Shown in pieces: positions 34,953-43,987 of a stretch of DNA of 64,000 nt. Each line of letters opens with the position of its first letter. Within the stretch, counting starts at the first letter, position 1. Source of the stretch: Halostagnicola kamekurae (lineage in GTDB: Archaea; Halobacteriota; Halobacteria; Halobacteriales; Natrialbaceae); NCBI RefSeq assembly GCF_900116205.1, contig NZ_FOZS01000003.1:427680-491679 (forward strand), given 5' to 3'. The translations under genes and the position numbers were made by a program. The notes beneath the pieces are model-generated. The model was not told the DNA's origin and made no database searches. It saw only the letters and a list, made by a program, of their open reading frames with translations.

Positions 34953-35034
34953 ATCTGATCGCGTCTCGATCTCAACTATGACAGTCTCCCGACCGGTGCA
35001 TACATTCAAGTGGAACTTCGCCATACGCTACCGT

Positions 35035-35238
35035 ATGCCTCCACGAGAGCGCTCACCACTAGAATGCTGTCAGTACTGTCCGCACAGAAAATCGGTTACC
35101 GGGGCGTGCGAACATACAATCCGACAAGCAGTCGTCAAACAGCTCACCGAGGATCGACACAGCATCTGTCCAGTCTACCGAGACGTGAGACGGCAAGCGA
35201 TGGACGATCTCTCGACTCGGCTCGAGTCTCAATCGTAG
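35035..35238 (+). CDS. Small cysteine-rich zinc-binding-type protein
   Basis: 67 residues from ATG 35035 (MPPRERSPLECCQYCPHRKS). Cys/His clusters CCQYCPH, ACEH and HSICPVY give six or more possible zinc ligands, followed by a helical tail (RRQAMDDLSTRLESQ). The frame extends upstream to 34978 with less typical sequence. It lies between the SDR gene and the symporter operon on the same strand; a regulatory role is possible but unproven. 35239-35454 is otherwise promoter region. Confidence 0.55.
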   Translation: MPPRERSPLECCQYCPHRKSVTGACEHTIRQAVVKQLTEDRHSICPVYRDVRRQAMDDLSTRLESQS

Positions 35239-35402
35239 ATTCTCCCACTGTCGACTGCCGGTTGCGGTCGGTTCGCACGTTTTCGATCGTGTTCGTGAGC
35301 GGCGAGTAACAATTCTCACTCGCTCCGTTTGTGGCAAGTGATTCGCTTGATAGCCACTGGAAGTTGTCTGTCGCGCACGTTCCGCCGCGATAGGAACAGA
35401 TA

Positions 35403-35451
35403 TTACCACTTACCACCGGTGCATTTATATGGAATCGGTTAGGTGTGGTAA
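35403..35451 (+). promoter_or_regulatory. Promoter of the symporter operon with TTACCAC repeats
   Basis: Two head-to-tail TTACCAC units (35403-35409, 35410-35416) lie upstream of a TATA box (tttatat, 35424-35430), and an inverted unit GTGGTAA (35445-35451) lies downstream, ending 3 bases before the ATG at 35455. TATA-to-ATG spacing implies a leaderless transcript starting at or near the ATG. The repeat layout around the promoter suggests repressor binding. Confidence 0.6.
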
Positions 35452-35454
35452 ATC

Positions 35455-35769
35455 ATGCCTTGGAGCGAACAATGGCGGTCAGTTGATCGGCCGGACTCGA
35501 GCGAGATTCCGGACGAATACAGTATCTCGGCGCGCTCGACCGAGAAGATGATGCTCGTCTACTTCACGGGCACCACGATCATCGCGTACCTGGGGATGAA
35601 GTTCATCGGAACTCGAGACCAGTTAATCGCGGGACTGCCCGTGATGATGTGGACGGTCGTCTTGGTGTCGGTGCTAGTCATCCTCGGTCTCTACGCGGTG
35701 TTCACCCGAAGTGAGCCGTCCGAGCAGATGGCTGATCTCGGGGATTCAACGGAGGCGAAGCATGAGTAG
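35455..35769 (+). CDS. Small membrane partner of sodium:solute symporter
   Basis: 104 residues. A polar N-terminus (MPWSEQWRSVDRPDSSEIPD) precedes two hydrophobic helices (MMLVYFTGTTIIAYLGMKFIG and GLPVMMWTVVLVSVLVILGLYAVF) and an acidic tail. Short two-helix proteins are encoded ahead of symporters in several haloarchaeal solute uptake operons; its 3' end overlaps the symporter start by eight bases. It is likely a stabilising or regulatory subunit. I do not know a named family. Confidence 0.7.
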   Translation: MPWSEQWRSVDRPDSSEIPDEYSISARSTEKMMLVYFTGTTIIAYLGMKFIGTRDQLIAGLPVMMWTVVLVSVLVILGLYAVFTRSEPSEQMADLGDSTEAKHE

Positions 35770-37309
35770 TGTCCCCACCGTCCCGATACAGGCGCTTCCA
35801 CCGGAGCTCGCCGAGACGATTTCGACGAACCTGCCGCTCTCGCTCGGCATCCTGGCCTGTTACGTCATCGTCTTCATCGGCATCACGCACTTCGCGAGAC
35901 GGGGGTACTCGGACAGCCTCTCTGATCACATCGTCGCCTCTCGAGGACTGGGCTGGGTCGTCGCCTCGCTCACCCTCGTCGCAACCGTACTGAGCGGTGT
36001 TGGAATGGCCGGCTTTCCGGGGACAGTGTACTCGGTCGGCTTCTCGTTCATCGCGATGATCCTCGTCGGCTACGCGGTGACCGCACCGGCGGTCTGGTAC
36101 CTCGGTCGACGCATGTGGGTCGTCGGGAAAGAACACGACCACCAGACGCCCGGTGACCTGCTGGGCGACTACTATCAGAGCGATACGGTCCGGCTCTATA
36201 CGGTGCTCGCGAGCCTCGCGTTCAACACGACGTATATCGTCGCACAACTGCTCGCTGGCGGGCTGATCCTGATGATACTCACGGGTGGGATCGTCTCGTT
36301 CGAACTGGGCGTCATCGTGCTCGCACTCGTGGTCACGGTCCACCTCGCCAGTACAGGAATGCGCGGGATCGCATACCTCGATACGTTCAACGGAGCGTTG
36401 ATAACCGTCCTCCTCGGTGGGTTCGGCGTGTTCATCGTGAGCCACGCCGGCGGCGTTAGTGAAGTCTTCAACAGCCTCGGGAGCGCGCGTGCCGGATTCA
36501 CGACAGCACCCGGCGTCACGGGACTGTTTACACCCGAGATCATCCTCATCGTCGGCGCACTGTTCACTATCGGTAACACGCTGCTCTCGCCCGCGGGATG
36601 GGTTCGGATGTACTCCGTCGACGCCGAGCGGAACTTCGCCAAGGTCGCCGCGATGATCGTCGGCGTCCTCACGCTGATCTACGTCTTTGGGACGAGTTTC
36701 ATCGGGATCTACGGACGAACCGTCCTTTCCGAGGGGACGAATCCGGACACGGTTTCCTCGCTGCTCGCGTTCGACGTAATGCCGTTCGGTCTCGCCGCCC
36801 TGTTCCTCGTCGGCGTTCTGGCTGCGATCGTCTCCACGACCGACTCGTACGCGCACGTGCTGGCGGCGACCGTCTCGCGTGACTTCATCAAAGCGTTCGT
36901 CAGTCCGGACCTCTCCGAGGACCGCGAACTGGTTTTGAATAGGGTCGTAATCATCGCCACGATGCTCGCCGGTGTCGCCGGCGCGCTCGTGTACTCGAGC
37001 CTGATAACCCCGCTCGCGCTGTTCGTCGTTGCGGTGGCGGTCCAACTGCTACCGCTGCTGTTCGGGGCCGTTGCCTGGCCGCGCGCATCCACGGAGGCCG
37101 CGATCATCGCCCCGGCTGTCGCCACGATCCTCCTCGGATTGTTCCAGTTGCAGCTGATCCCGAACCCGTACGTCACGCCGCTGGTTCCGGGGATCTTGGT
37201 CGCAACTGTCGTCAATTTCGTCCTCTTCGTAGGCATTAGCTTCCTCACGTCGCCACAGCCGCTCGACAAGATGGAACAGTACCACGGGCTCATTAACAGA
37301 AAGCTCTGA
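35762..37309 (+). CDS. Sodium:solute symporter (SSS family)
   Basis: 515 residues from ATG 35762, about 13 helices. SSS features: DHIVASRGLGWVVASLTLVATVLSGVGMAGFPGTVY near helices 2-3, GKEHDHQTPGDLLGDYYQSDTVR, and STTDSYAHVLAATVSRDF, the conserved Na+-site region of helix 8 (two adjacent Ser/Thr). These carriers use the Na+ gradient to import organic acids, sugars, amino acids or urea. Location beside the ring-hydroxylase genes suggests an aromatic acid substrate. Large antisense frames on the minus strand are shadows. Confidence 0.9.
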   Translation: MSSVPTVPIQALPPELAETISTNLPLSLGILACYVIVFIGITHFARRGYSDSLSDHIVASRGLGWVVASLTLVATVLSGVGMAGFPGTVYSVGFSFIAMILVGYAVTAPAVWYLGRRMWVVGKEHDHQTPGDLLGDYYQSDTVRLYTVLASLAFNTTYIVAQLLAGGLILMILTGGIVSFELGVIVLALVVTVHLASTGMRGIAYLDTFNGALITVLLGGFGVFIVSHAGGVSEVFNSLGSARAGFTTAPGVTGLFTPEIILIVGALFTIGNTLLSPAGWVRMYSVDAERNFAKVAAMIVGVLTLIYVFGTSFIGIYGRTVLSEGTNPDTVSSLLAFDVMPFGLAALFLVGVLAAIVSTTDSYAHVLAATVSRDFIKAFVSPDLSEDRELVLNRVVIIATMLAGVAGALVYSSLITPLALFVVAVAVQLLPLLFGAVAWPRASTEAAIIAPAVATILLGLFQLQLIPNPYVTPLVPGILVATVVNFVLFVGISFLTSPQPLDKMEQYHGLINRKL

Positions 37310-37731
37310 ACGAGGACGGACGCTCCGTCAATTTGGCACTGATCGACTGGCCGACGGTACTCGAGTCGAGAAGCAACTAACGCGTCTCGTTCTGTGACGT
37401 ATCACGAGAGAGCGACCACACACCACACAACCGCTAGAGTACGATCACCAAACAGCCACTCGTGAGCCGGCCCACAGAGCGCCTCGGTTCGCCTGAACTG
37501 CCGGTCGTTCATGGCGTCGTAATCCGAGGAATGGGGCCACGTTGCTGTGTCAACGAACCAGGCGATTCTCTCTGTAACGATCACACTGTACATTTCTCCC
37601 GTACCGTATCGATTGACGGCACTGGATTAGACTGTCATCACAGACGGCGAACAGTGCGACGGCCCGACATCTACTCGTCGAAGAGTGACTGCCGGAGACC
37701 GATTCAAGAATTAGCTCGGCACGGACGGTGT
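37310..37731. other. Intergenic, no gene seen
   Basis: 422 bases between the symporter and chemotaxis transducer stops (convergent). Short frames here are Arg/Cys-rich and lack coding texture; nothing is recognised. Confidence 0.4.
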
Positions 37732-39459
37732 TTATAACGTGTGATCCTCGAGCGTTTCCTGAATTTCGCGCACACGATCGCGCTGATTTTCGGTGGTTTC
37801 CTCGATCTCTCGAACGTTCGACGCCACAGTGTCAGCGTGCGCGCTCGCCTGTTCGACCATATCCGTAATCTCGCTAGCACTCGTCGCCTGCGTATCCGTC
37901 GCGTCCGATATTTCCGCGACCCCCTGTGAAGTCTCCTCGACGGCGTCGACGATATGCTCGAGGCGTTCGATAACGCCGGTAACCTCAGATATGCCGTTAT
38001 CGACTGCGGTGGACGCTTCCGTAATGCCACGCGACGATTTGGCGGCAACAGACTGGATTTGTTCGACGGTCGTTTCGATCTCGTCTGCATACGCTTTCGA
38101 CTCCTCGGCGAGGTCTTTGATCTCGTTCGCGATGACTACGAATCCGTCGTTGTTCCCGTCGTTGCGGGCCGCTTCGATGTTCGCGTTCAACGCTAACAAG
38201 TTCGTTTGGTCCGCGATTCCGTCGATCACTGATACGATCTCGTCGATTTCGTCGACCCGCTCTTCGAGTTCGGTGATATCGTCCGCGACTGCCGTCGTAA
38301 CGGTATCTATCTCCGTCATTGCTTCGAGTGCCTCGTCTGCGGACGCCCTCCCGGCGGTGGCCAATTCCTCCGCCTGGGCCCCTTGTTCCTCGATTTCACG
38401 CGCTGTCGAAGCGATCTCCTGAACCGTCGCCGAAAGACTCACTATCTCGTCGTCGATCGTGTTCATAGACTCGGACTGCTCGGCCGCCATCCGAGTGATA
38501 TCTTCCGTTTTTCTCGAGGTCTCTTCGGCGGCGTCCGCTATTTCACCGACGTTCGCTATCGCGTACGTCGATAGCTTCTCGAACTGATCCGCCAACGCGT
38601 TCAGATCGTCCATCACCGACAGCAACGACCTGTCGATATTCCCCTCGCTCGTAAAGTCGGCTCGAGCCCCTTTGTTCCCGTCCATGAGTGCTGAAATGGT
38701 CGTTTCGAGCTCCTCGACGAGGGCTTGCATCTCCTTCGTGCGTCGGACGTCCGCCGTTCGGTCATCGACTAACTCGATCACGCCGACTAGCTCCTCGTCT
38801 CGGTACAGCGGGACTGCGCTGAAGCTAATATGGCGCTTGTTACCGCCCTGGGCCACGAACTCCGTTTGATCTCGATAGACAGGGATCCCGTTCGACTCCC
38901 CGCGGGTAATATCGAACCGCTCGTGGGCCGTGTCAGGGGCCTCGAGGACCTTATCGGCGAGCAATTTCTGTTCGCGCTCGTCCGAGTACATCGATTGGCT
39001 CGCCATCGCTCGGGATTGAGCTTCGGATCTTGGGACGCCGGTCAACTCCTCGAGCGGCGAATTCCAGTGTTTGACAGATCGATCGGTCCCGATCGTGAAC
39101 ACTGGCGTATCGAGCCGATCGAACGCGTACTCGAGCGAAATGGGGAGTTCCGTCGACTGTTGGTTCGTTCCTGCTGAGCTAGTTGTCGTTCCACCATCCG
39201 TTCGGAGATTGATCGCCTCTGCGGATTCGGATTCGTCGTTCCCTGCGACCATCCGCATGTCGATCTGCTGGTGGAGCCGTCTGCGGACCCGCTCTAAGAC
39301 GTGTCCGTCACCCCCGTGTTTCGTATGTATGTCCTCGCACACTGAGTCGACCATGTCACGGAGACCTGCTATCCGTGTCGTTTCATCCGAATGTTGTTCT
39401 GATAACAGTTCCGGCTTCGCACACTGGGGTTCGTCTGGAAAGGCAAGGCCAACCGTCAT
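37732..39459 (-). CDS. Soluble methyl-accepting chemotaxis transducer with PAS domain
   Basis: 575 residues from the ATG at 39457-39459 (MTVGLAFPDEPQ). There is no transmembrane segment, so it is a cytoplasmic transducer. A variable N-terminal part (1-100) is followed by a PAS domain (about 110-230: YAFDRLDTPVFTIGTDRSVKHWNSPLEELTGVPRSEA to YRDEELVGVIELVDDRT). The rest is the coiled-coil signalling domain with the conserved hairpin tip (DQTNLLALNANIEAARNDGN) and methylation-type Glu pairs. The tip has Asp/Asn-rich variation (NDGNNDGF) where relatives have AGE-GRGF. It would feed CheA/CheW elsewhere. The neighbouring aromatic island makes an internal metabolic signal an attractive ligand. Confidence 0.92.
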   Translation of the reverse strand: MTVGLAFPDEPQCAKPELLSEQHSDETTRIAGLRDMVDSVCEDIHTKHGGDGHVLERVRRRLHQQIDMRMVAGNDESESAEAINLRTDGGTTTSSAGTNQQSTELPISLEYAFDRLDTPVFTIGTDRSVKHWNSPLEELTGVPRSEAQSRAMASQSMYSDEREQKLLADKVLEAPDTAHERFDITRGESNGIPVYRDQTEFVAQGGNKRHISFSAVPLYRDEELVGVIELVDDRTADVRRTKEMQALVEELETTISALMDGNKGARADFTSEGNIDRSLLSVMDDLNALADQFEKLSTYAIANVGEIADAAEETSRKTEDITRMAAEQSESMNTIDDEIVSLSATVQEIASTAREIEEQGAQAEELATAGRASADEALEAMTEIDTVTTAVADDITELEERVDEIDEIVSVIDGIADQTNLLALNANIEAARNDGNNDGFVVIANEIKDLAEESKAYADEIETTVEQIQSVAAKSSRGITEASTAVDNGISEVTGVIERLEHIVDAVEETSQGVAEISDATDTQATSASEITDMVEQASAHADTVASNVREIEETTENQRDRVREIQETLEDHTL

Positions 39460-40090
39460 GTCATACGTTCGTTCGAAGGCGAGGACTATATTTGTACTTG
39501 CCAAGTAGCCCACTACTAGGCAGCCTAAGATCCAGTCCAGCCATAATATAATTGGGTTAATTAGAAACGTATAGTTAAAGAACTACTACCCATACTGCAC
39601 CCATAAACAAAACATCACATAAGTATTGTTTGTTATGTACAATATACAATCGTGGCCCGTCCCCACTGTGGAGGGTCAGTCGATCGTAAACTGATCTACT
39701 ATTTTGACCCTATATCTATTCGTCAGAGTACATAACGAATTACCGGCATAATTAAATGGCAGTTTTATGGGGTACCTTCGCTCAATTTTGAATGGTTATG
39801 GAAACCTGATTATATCCGGTTAAGACGATTACTGTTCATCCTATACAAGTAACATCTATAGATTATGTAGTATATTTGCAATTTTATGAGCAGCCACAGG
39901 AGTAGAGTTGTATGAAACTCTCACAACCAGTAGTCAAAGAAATCTTGCTTATAGTTCGACCACGTAGTATTTATAGAGATGACGGACAGTGAAATTCGTT
40001 TTTAATTTGTCACAATTACTATCGATCGATAGACACCGAGCCAATGGTGACAATCGGTGCGATTGTAATGGGTGGGAGACCACACCCCTT
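39460..40090. other. AT-rich intergenic region
   Basis: About 630 bases upstream of the transducer with no convincing gene and a marked drop in GC. An inverted motif (attgtttgttatgtacaat, 39625-39645 region) is present but unremarkable in such AT-rich sequence. It may be the wreck of a transferred segment; the right part runs into hairpin repeat copy B. Confidence 0.4.
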
Positions 40091-40262
40091 TGGCTGTACT
40101 ACGCGTATCGGCTGGCAAATCGCCTCGGGATCAAGTGGTTCGAGACGCCAAAGGCGTCTCGTCACTAAGCGGGATCGGAGATCCCGCGAGGTCCGCGAAC
40201 CCGAAGGGTTCGCTTGATCCCGAAAGCTTCGTCTTTCGACCGATCCCGAGGCACTCGGCCTG
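40091..40262 (+). repeat. Hairpin-train repeat, copy B
   Basis: An 11-bp perfect outer stem (40122-40132 with 40242-40252, GCCTCGGGATC/GATCCCGAGGC) encloses four hairpins. They are CGAGACGCC-aaa-GGCGTCTCG (40141-40161), GCGGGATC-gga-GATCCCGC (40169-40187), GCGAACCC-gaa-GGGTTCGC (40195-40213) and CGAAAG/CTTTCG (40221-40238). The leading 26 bases match copy A at 19 kb and in one frame read YYAYRLANRLGIKWFE, against VNRLAVKWFE in copy A, so the left part may descend from a coding sequence. The whole would fold as a multi-branched RNA or cruciform. Confidence 0.75.
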
Positions 40263-40418
40263 ATCCGCCCGGAGGGCTGTAAGCGTGAGTCGACCGTGCC
40301 GCGATATCCTGTCTATGCAAGACCAAGCGCTGTGAAGTCGTTCGCGTTTCGATCAGTAGGTGTACCTGTTCGACAAGACATGCACACTCACAAATAGTTA
40401 AAAACGCGTGGTAACTAA

Positions 40419-41675
40419 TTGCAACACCATATGGTCGCAGCCACTGGCATCGATATCATCAATCTGTTGCTCGTCTTATCGCTGGCGTGGGTGTTCGGTG
40501 CCGTCGCAGAACGGTTCAGCTATCCCGCGATGATGGGCGAAATCTTCGCGGGGATCGTGTTCGGACCGGCGCTCCTCGGACTCCTCGAGTCCTCGAACGC
40601 CCTCGATATCTTCGCCCAGTTCGGCGTCTTCCTGTTGATGGTCTACGTAGGCATGGAGATCGACCTCCACGACCTCTTCGAACTCGGCCCGCAGGCGCTG
40701 ATGATCGCGCTCGGAGGGTTCCTGTTGCCGTTCGGTCTCGGGTACGGTACCGGCGCGTTGCTGGGAATGACGATCGAGCAGTCGCTTTTCATCGGTATCG
40801 CGCTGGCGGCGACGTCGCTCGCGACCAAATCGCGGATTCTCGTCGATCTCGATATCCTCGATACCCGGATCGCTGGCGTGCTCTTGGGAGGGGCGCTCCT
40901 GTCCGACGTCGGAATTCTCATCGTGTTCGCGGGGATCACCGGGTTTATCGAGAGCGGCGATGTGACGCTCCTGGGTCTCGGGACCGTGATGTTCCGCGCG
41001 TTCGTGTTCTTCGCGGTCGTTCTCGTGATCGGTGACCGCCTGCTTCCGATCGTCTGGAACCGTCTTGAGGCATTGATGCGTCGGTACGGCTTCATCGACA
41101 AGACCTCCGCGTTCAGCGTGGCGCTCATCGTCGCGCTGGTCTTTGCCTACCTCGCAGATCTGGCGGACCTTCACATGATAATCGGCGGCTTCGTCGCCGG
41201 GATGTTCCTCCGGCAGGCTCAACTCGACGAGGAGATCTACGAACACATGCATACGGTGATTTACGACCTCGCGATGGGAGTTTTCGCCCCGATCTTCTTC
41301 GTTACCGTCGCCTTCGATCTCTCGCTCGGCGTGTTCACGGAGGCCCTCGGGCTGTTAGTACTCGTCCTCGTGCTCTCGTTCTTCGGGAAAATCGTCGGCA
41401 GCTGGGCGTTTGCCCTCCCGACGAAACTGACCAGCAAGGAAGGGCTGGTCATCGGCCTCGGGATGAACGGCCGCGGGACGGTCGAGATCATCATCGTTTC
41501 GGTGGGGCTCTCGATGGGGATCATCGACAACGAACTCTTCTCGATTCTCGTGTTCATGGCGATCTTCACCACGGCGCTCGTCCCGGTGACGGTGAAACTC
41601 GGCGTCGACTGGCTCGAGCGGTCGAACGAACTCGTGTACATGACTGACGAGCAACGGGTCGAACCGGAGACGTAA
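40419..41675 (+). CDS. CPA2-type cation:proton antiporter
   Basis: 418 residues with 11-13 helices; the start could equally be 40431 (MVAATGIDI). The Na+/H+ exchanger fold is clear from GAVAERFSYPAMMGEIFAGIVFGPALLG, FLLMVYVGMEIDLHDLF, the ion-site region AATSLATKSRILVDLDIL and GLVIGLGMNGRGTVEIIIV near the end. There is no cytosolic RCK domain. It exchanges Na+ or K+ for protons and contributes to osmotic and pH balance. The promoter region 40263-40418 follows hairpin repeat copy B. Confidence 0.9.
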   Translation: MQHHMVAATGIDIINLLLVLSLAWVFGAVAERFSYPAMMGEIFAGIVFGPALLGLLESSNALDIFAQFGVFLLMVYVGMEIDLHDLFELGPQALMIALGGFLLPFGLGYGTGALLGMTIEQSLFIGIALAATSLATKSRILVDLDILDTRIAGVLLGGALLSDVGILIVFAGITGFIESGDVTLLGLGTVMFRAFVFFAVVLVIGDRLLPIVWNRLEALMRRYGFIDKTSAFSVALIVALVFAYLADLADLHMIIGGFVAGMFLRQAQLDEEIYEHMHTVIYDLAMGVFAPIFFVTVAFDLSLGVFTEALGLLVLVLVLSFFGKIVGSWAFALPTKLTSKEGLVIGLGMNGRGTVEIIIVSVGLSMGIIDNELFSILVFMAIFTTALVPVTVKLGVDWLERSNELVYMTDEQRVEPET

Positions 41676-41745
41676 ATCGCCTCGAGGCAGTATCCGAGAT
41701 GCTGGCAACGCTTTTCTGACGATGATTACGTCGCCGTTCTATCCG

Positions 41746-42531
41746 TCACTGGTCGTCCTCCGCACCCATTATCTTGGCGACGTGGGTGAACGTCACGAGA
41801 CCGATTCCGCCGACGAAATTTCCCGCAGTAGCGACGACGATTATCTCAGCGAGGGCTCCGTAGCCGATCGAGGCGTCGAAGAGCAGTCCGAAGAAGACGT
41901 GTATCGCGGTGACGACCACGTGATCGAACGGCCCGAGAGCAAGCAGGAACCCGACGATGTAGGCCATCGTGATCCGGCTTCCAACGCTGTTTACGGCCTG
42001 AAGGAGATACGACAGGAGACTCACGAGCGCGCCGCCGATGATTGCGCTCGCGAACATCCCCCTCATCGGTCGGTCGACGATCCCCTCCGCGGTCCGCGAG
42101 AGGGCGTGTTCCGACCCGGACAGGAGGACGCCGTCGACCGAGAAGACGAGCGCGAAGAGGAATCCGCCGACGAGGTTCCCGGCGAGGGTGAGAATCCAGA
42201 GGCGAACGAGCGGCTCGAGCAGCCACGTCCCCTCCTCGTCGACCGCCTTCGCGGCCGGATCGAAGAAGTTCTCGTTGAACAGTTCCGATCGGCCGACGAC
42301 CAGGAACACGACGCCGACCGCGAACGTGAGCGCGCCCGCGATGTGCGCGACGTCGCCGAACTGCGGTTCGACCAGCGCGTCGACGACACCCAGCGTGGCG
42401 ATGCCGAAGACGATCGTAAATCCTGCGATGAAACTGGTCGCCGTGGCCTCGAGCAGCGACTGGTCGAGCCGTCGTTCGCCCTCCGCGACCGCCCGATCGA
42501 AGATCTCCGCCGGATCTGGAGCGATTGACAC
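41746..42531 (-). CDS. Formate/nitrite transporter (FNT) family channel
   Basis: 261 residues, six to seven helices. FNT features are an N-terminal AEIFDRAVAEGERRLDQSLLEATATSFIAGFTIVFG, the loop GRSELFNENFFDPAA (counterpart of the central FNT loop, which normally carries a Thr near the gate), LAGNLVGGFLFALVF and a late TAGNFVGGIGLVTF. The family conducts small monovalent anions such as formate, nitrite or hydrosulfide, or acetate-type acids. It is a single gene convergent with the antiporter. Confidence 0.9.
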   Translation of the reverse strand: MSIAPDPAEIFDRAVAEGERRLDQSLLEATATSFIAGFTIVFGIATLGVVDALVEPQFGDVAHIAGALTFAVGVVFLVVGRSELFNENFFDPAAKAVDEEGTWLLEPLVRLWILTLAGNLVGGFLFALVFSVDGVLLSGSEHALSRTAEGIVDRPMRGMFASAIIGGALVSLLSYLLQAVNSVGSRITMAYIVGFLLALGPFDHVVVTAIHVFFGLLFDASIGYGALAEIIVVATAGNFVGGIGLVTFTHVAKIMGAEDDQ

Positions 42532-42671
42532 GCCAAAGTCGTCACTGACTGGCGGGAAAATACATTACCCTGGATATTCGGTGGGTCTGATTGCGGCCAG
42601 CATCGTCTCACCCGACGCTCGCTACGTCGGTGCTATCGTATGGGTAGCGGCGGGATCCGGCGAAGACCAGA

Positions 42672-43277
42672 TCAGGTGGACCGGAGTCGCTGTCCGAAGA
42701 ATCCGACGAGTTCGCTGACATAGCCGGTCCCCCAGATCGCGACGATCACCGCGCCGACCGCGTTGAACACGAAGTCGGTCGCGATATCGTCGATCCCGTA
42801 AACGGTGACCAACCCGCCGAGGGCGAACTCCAGTACCTCCCAGAGGACGCCGATTGCGAGAACGAAGACGACGATGAACACGGACCGAAACGTCGACGGA
42901 ACGCTCATCTCCTCGGAGTGGAGTTCGAACGCGCGAAAGGCCGCGTATCCCAGTCCCGCGATGACCGACGCCGAGACGGTGTGTGCGATCTCGTCGTACC
43001 ACTGGTACTGCTCGTAGAGCCAGATCGAGCCGATCGTGTGGAGAATCACAGCGAGAGTGATCCAGAGGACGAGTCCGGCATCCATCGCGTAGCCGTACTC
43101 TACGCGCAACCAGGCCGGGAGCAGCGTTATGGCGAGTGCGATCCCCGCCGTTCCCGCGATCGCGAACTGTCCCGTCGCTAACCCGTATCCCAGAAAGGCG
43201 ACGAGAACGAGTTGTAAGCCTCGCACGAGCACGTTCTCCTGTGCGTCTGAAAGCCCCAACACGTCGCCGAGGGTCAC
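42672..43277 (-). CDS. Membrane protein, DUF2238/YjdF-like
   Basis: 201 residues from the GTG at 43275-43277. Six helices; the signature region is WYDEIAHTVSASVIAGLGYAAFRAFE and later LWEVLEFALGGLVTVYGIDDIATDFVFNAVGAVI, matching the DUF2238 membrane family (an Asp/His pair in the first, Glu and Asp residues in the second). Function is unknown. The start overlaps the stop of the neighbouring membrane gene by four bases, so the two are probably translated as a pair. Confidence 0.8.
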   Translation of the reverse strand: MTLGDVLGLSDAQENVLVRGLQLVLVAFLGYGLATGQFAIAGTAGIALAITLLPAWLRVEYGYAMDAGLVLWITLAVILHTIGSIWLYEQYQWYDEIAHTVSASVIAGLGYAAFRAFELHSEEMSVPSTFRSVFIVVFVLAIGVLWEVLEFALGGLVTVYGIDDIATDFVFNAVGAVIVAIWGTGYVSELVGFFGQRLRST

Positions 43278-43861
43278 GGCGAATCCGCTCCGTTGGCGGC
43301 TCGAGTGACGGCCCCGACCGGATCGAATCGATCGGTGTACCACTGAAAGACCGCCGCGAGTACGAGTGCGACGGCGGTGACGACGACGAAATCCCACTGC
43401 AGTTCGGTCTGCGAGCGCAGGTACTCGGTCCCGAGCCACCGATCGGCGTAAAACTGCGCGACGGTCCAGAGCGCCTGCAGCGCCATCGTCGTCATCGCCG
43501 CGAAGCCGACGGCGAACCGACGGCTCAACTCGACCGACGTGAACGCCTCGAGTTCGACGACGACGATGAGCGCGAGCGCACCGATGGCGAGATAGACGGT
43601 GGTCTCGAACGGAAATCCGGCCGCGCCGGCACCGAACGCGACCGTCGCAACGCCCAAGAGCGGCCAAGAAACCATCGCCGTCCAGTCGCGGAACGAAATC
43701 GCCGGTGCGGTGACGACGGCGACGACGACCAGTTCAAACCCGCCCCAGAGGAGGTCGCCCGTGAACGCGCTCTCGAGGGCGCTCGCCGACACGATCGCCG
43801 TCAACACCCACGCGATGGCGGCGTTGAGCCGTTCGTCGTGGACCAATCGCTCGAGGTTCAC
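43274..43861 (-). CDS. Six-helix hypothetical membrane protein
   Basis: 195 residues from the GTG at 43859-43861 (MNLERLVHDERLNAAIAWVL); the frame extends to 43936 but those residues are not membrane-like. Helices include AAIAWVLTAIVSASALESAFTG, GGFELVVVAVVTAPAISF and VVVTAVALVLAAVFQWYTDRF. It is paired with the DUF2238-like gene through a four-base overlap, a pairing that recurs in haloarchaea as I recall. No function is known. Confidence 0.75.
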   Translation of the reverse strand: MNLERLVHDERLNAAIAWVLTAIVSASALESAFTGDLLWGGFELVVVAVVTAPAISFRDWTAMVSWPLLGVATVAFGAGAAGFPFETTVYLAIGALALIVVVELEAFTSVELSRRFAVGFAAMTTMALQALWTVAQFYADRWLGTEYLRSQTELQWDFVVVTAVALVLAAVFQWYTDRFDPVGAVTRAANGADSP

Positions 43862-43987
43862 ACCGTATCGGTTCGATCCGCGGGAAGTAAAAACCACAGT
43901 GACCGAGCGGTCCTGACAGTTCACCGTCGCGTACAATCACTCGTATTCGACCCGACATTCTTCCGACCCGTACCCGTGTGATTGTCC

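Noticed and set aside
35702..37045. 447-residue minus-strand frame opposite the sodium symporter
   Set aside because: Charged low-complexity sequence, a shadow of a membrane protein gene.
40122..40252. Multi-branched hairpins considered as a tRNA or CRISPR piece
   Set aside because: No anticodon arm or T-loop pattern, and the hairpins are not identical repeats with spacers; kept as a separate repeat family instead.
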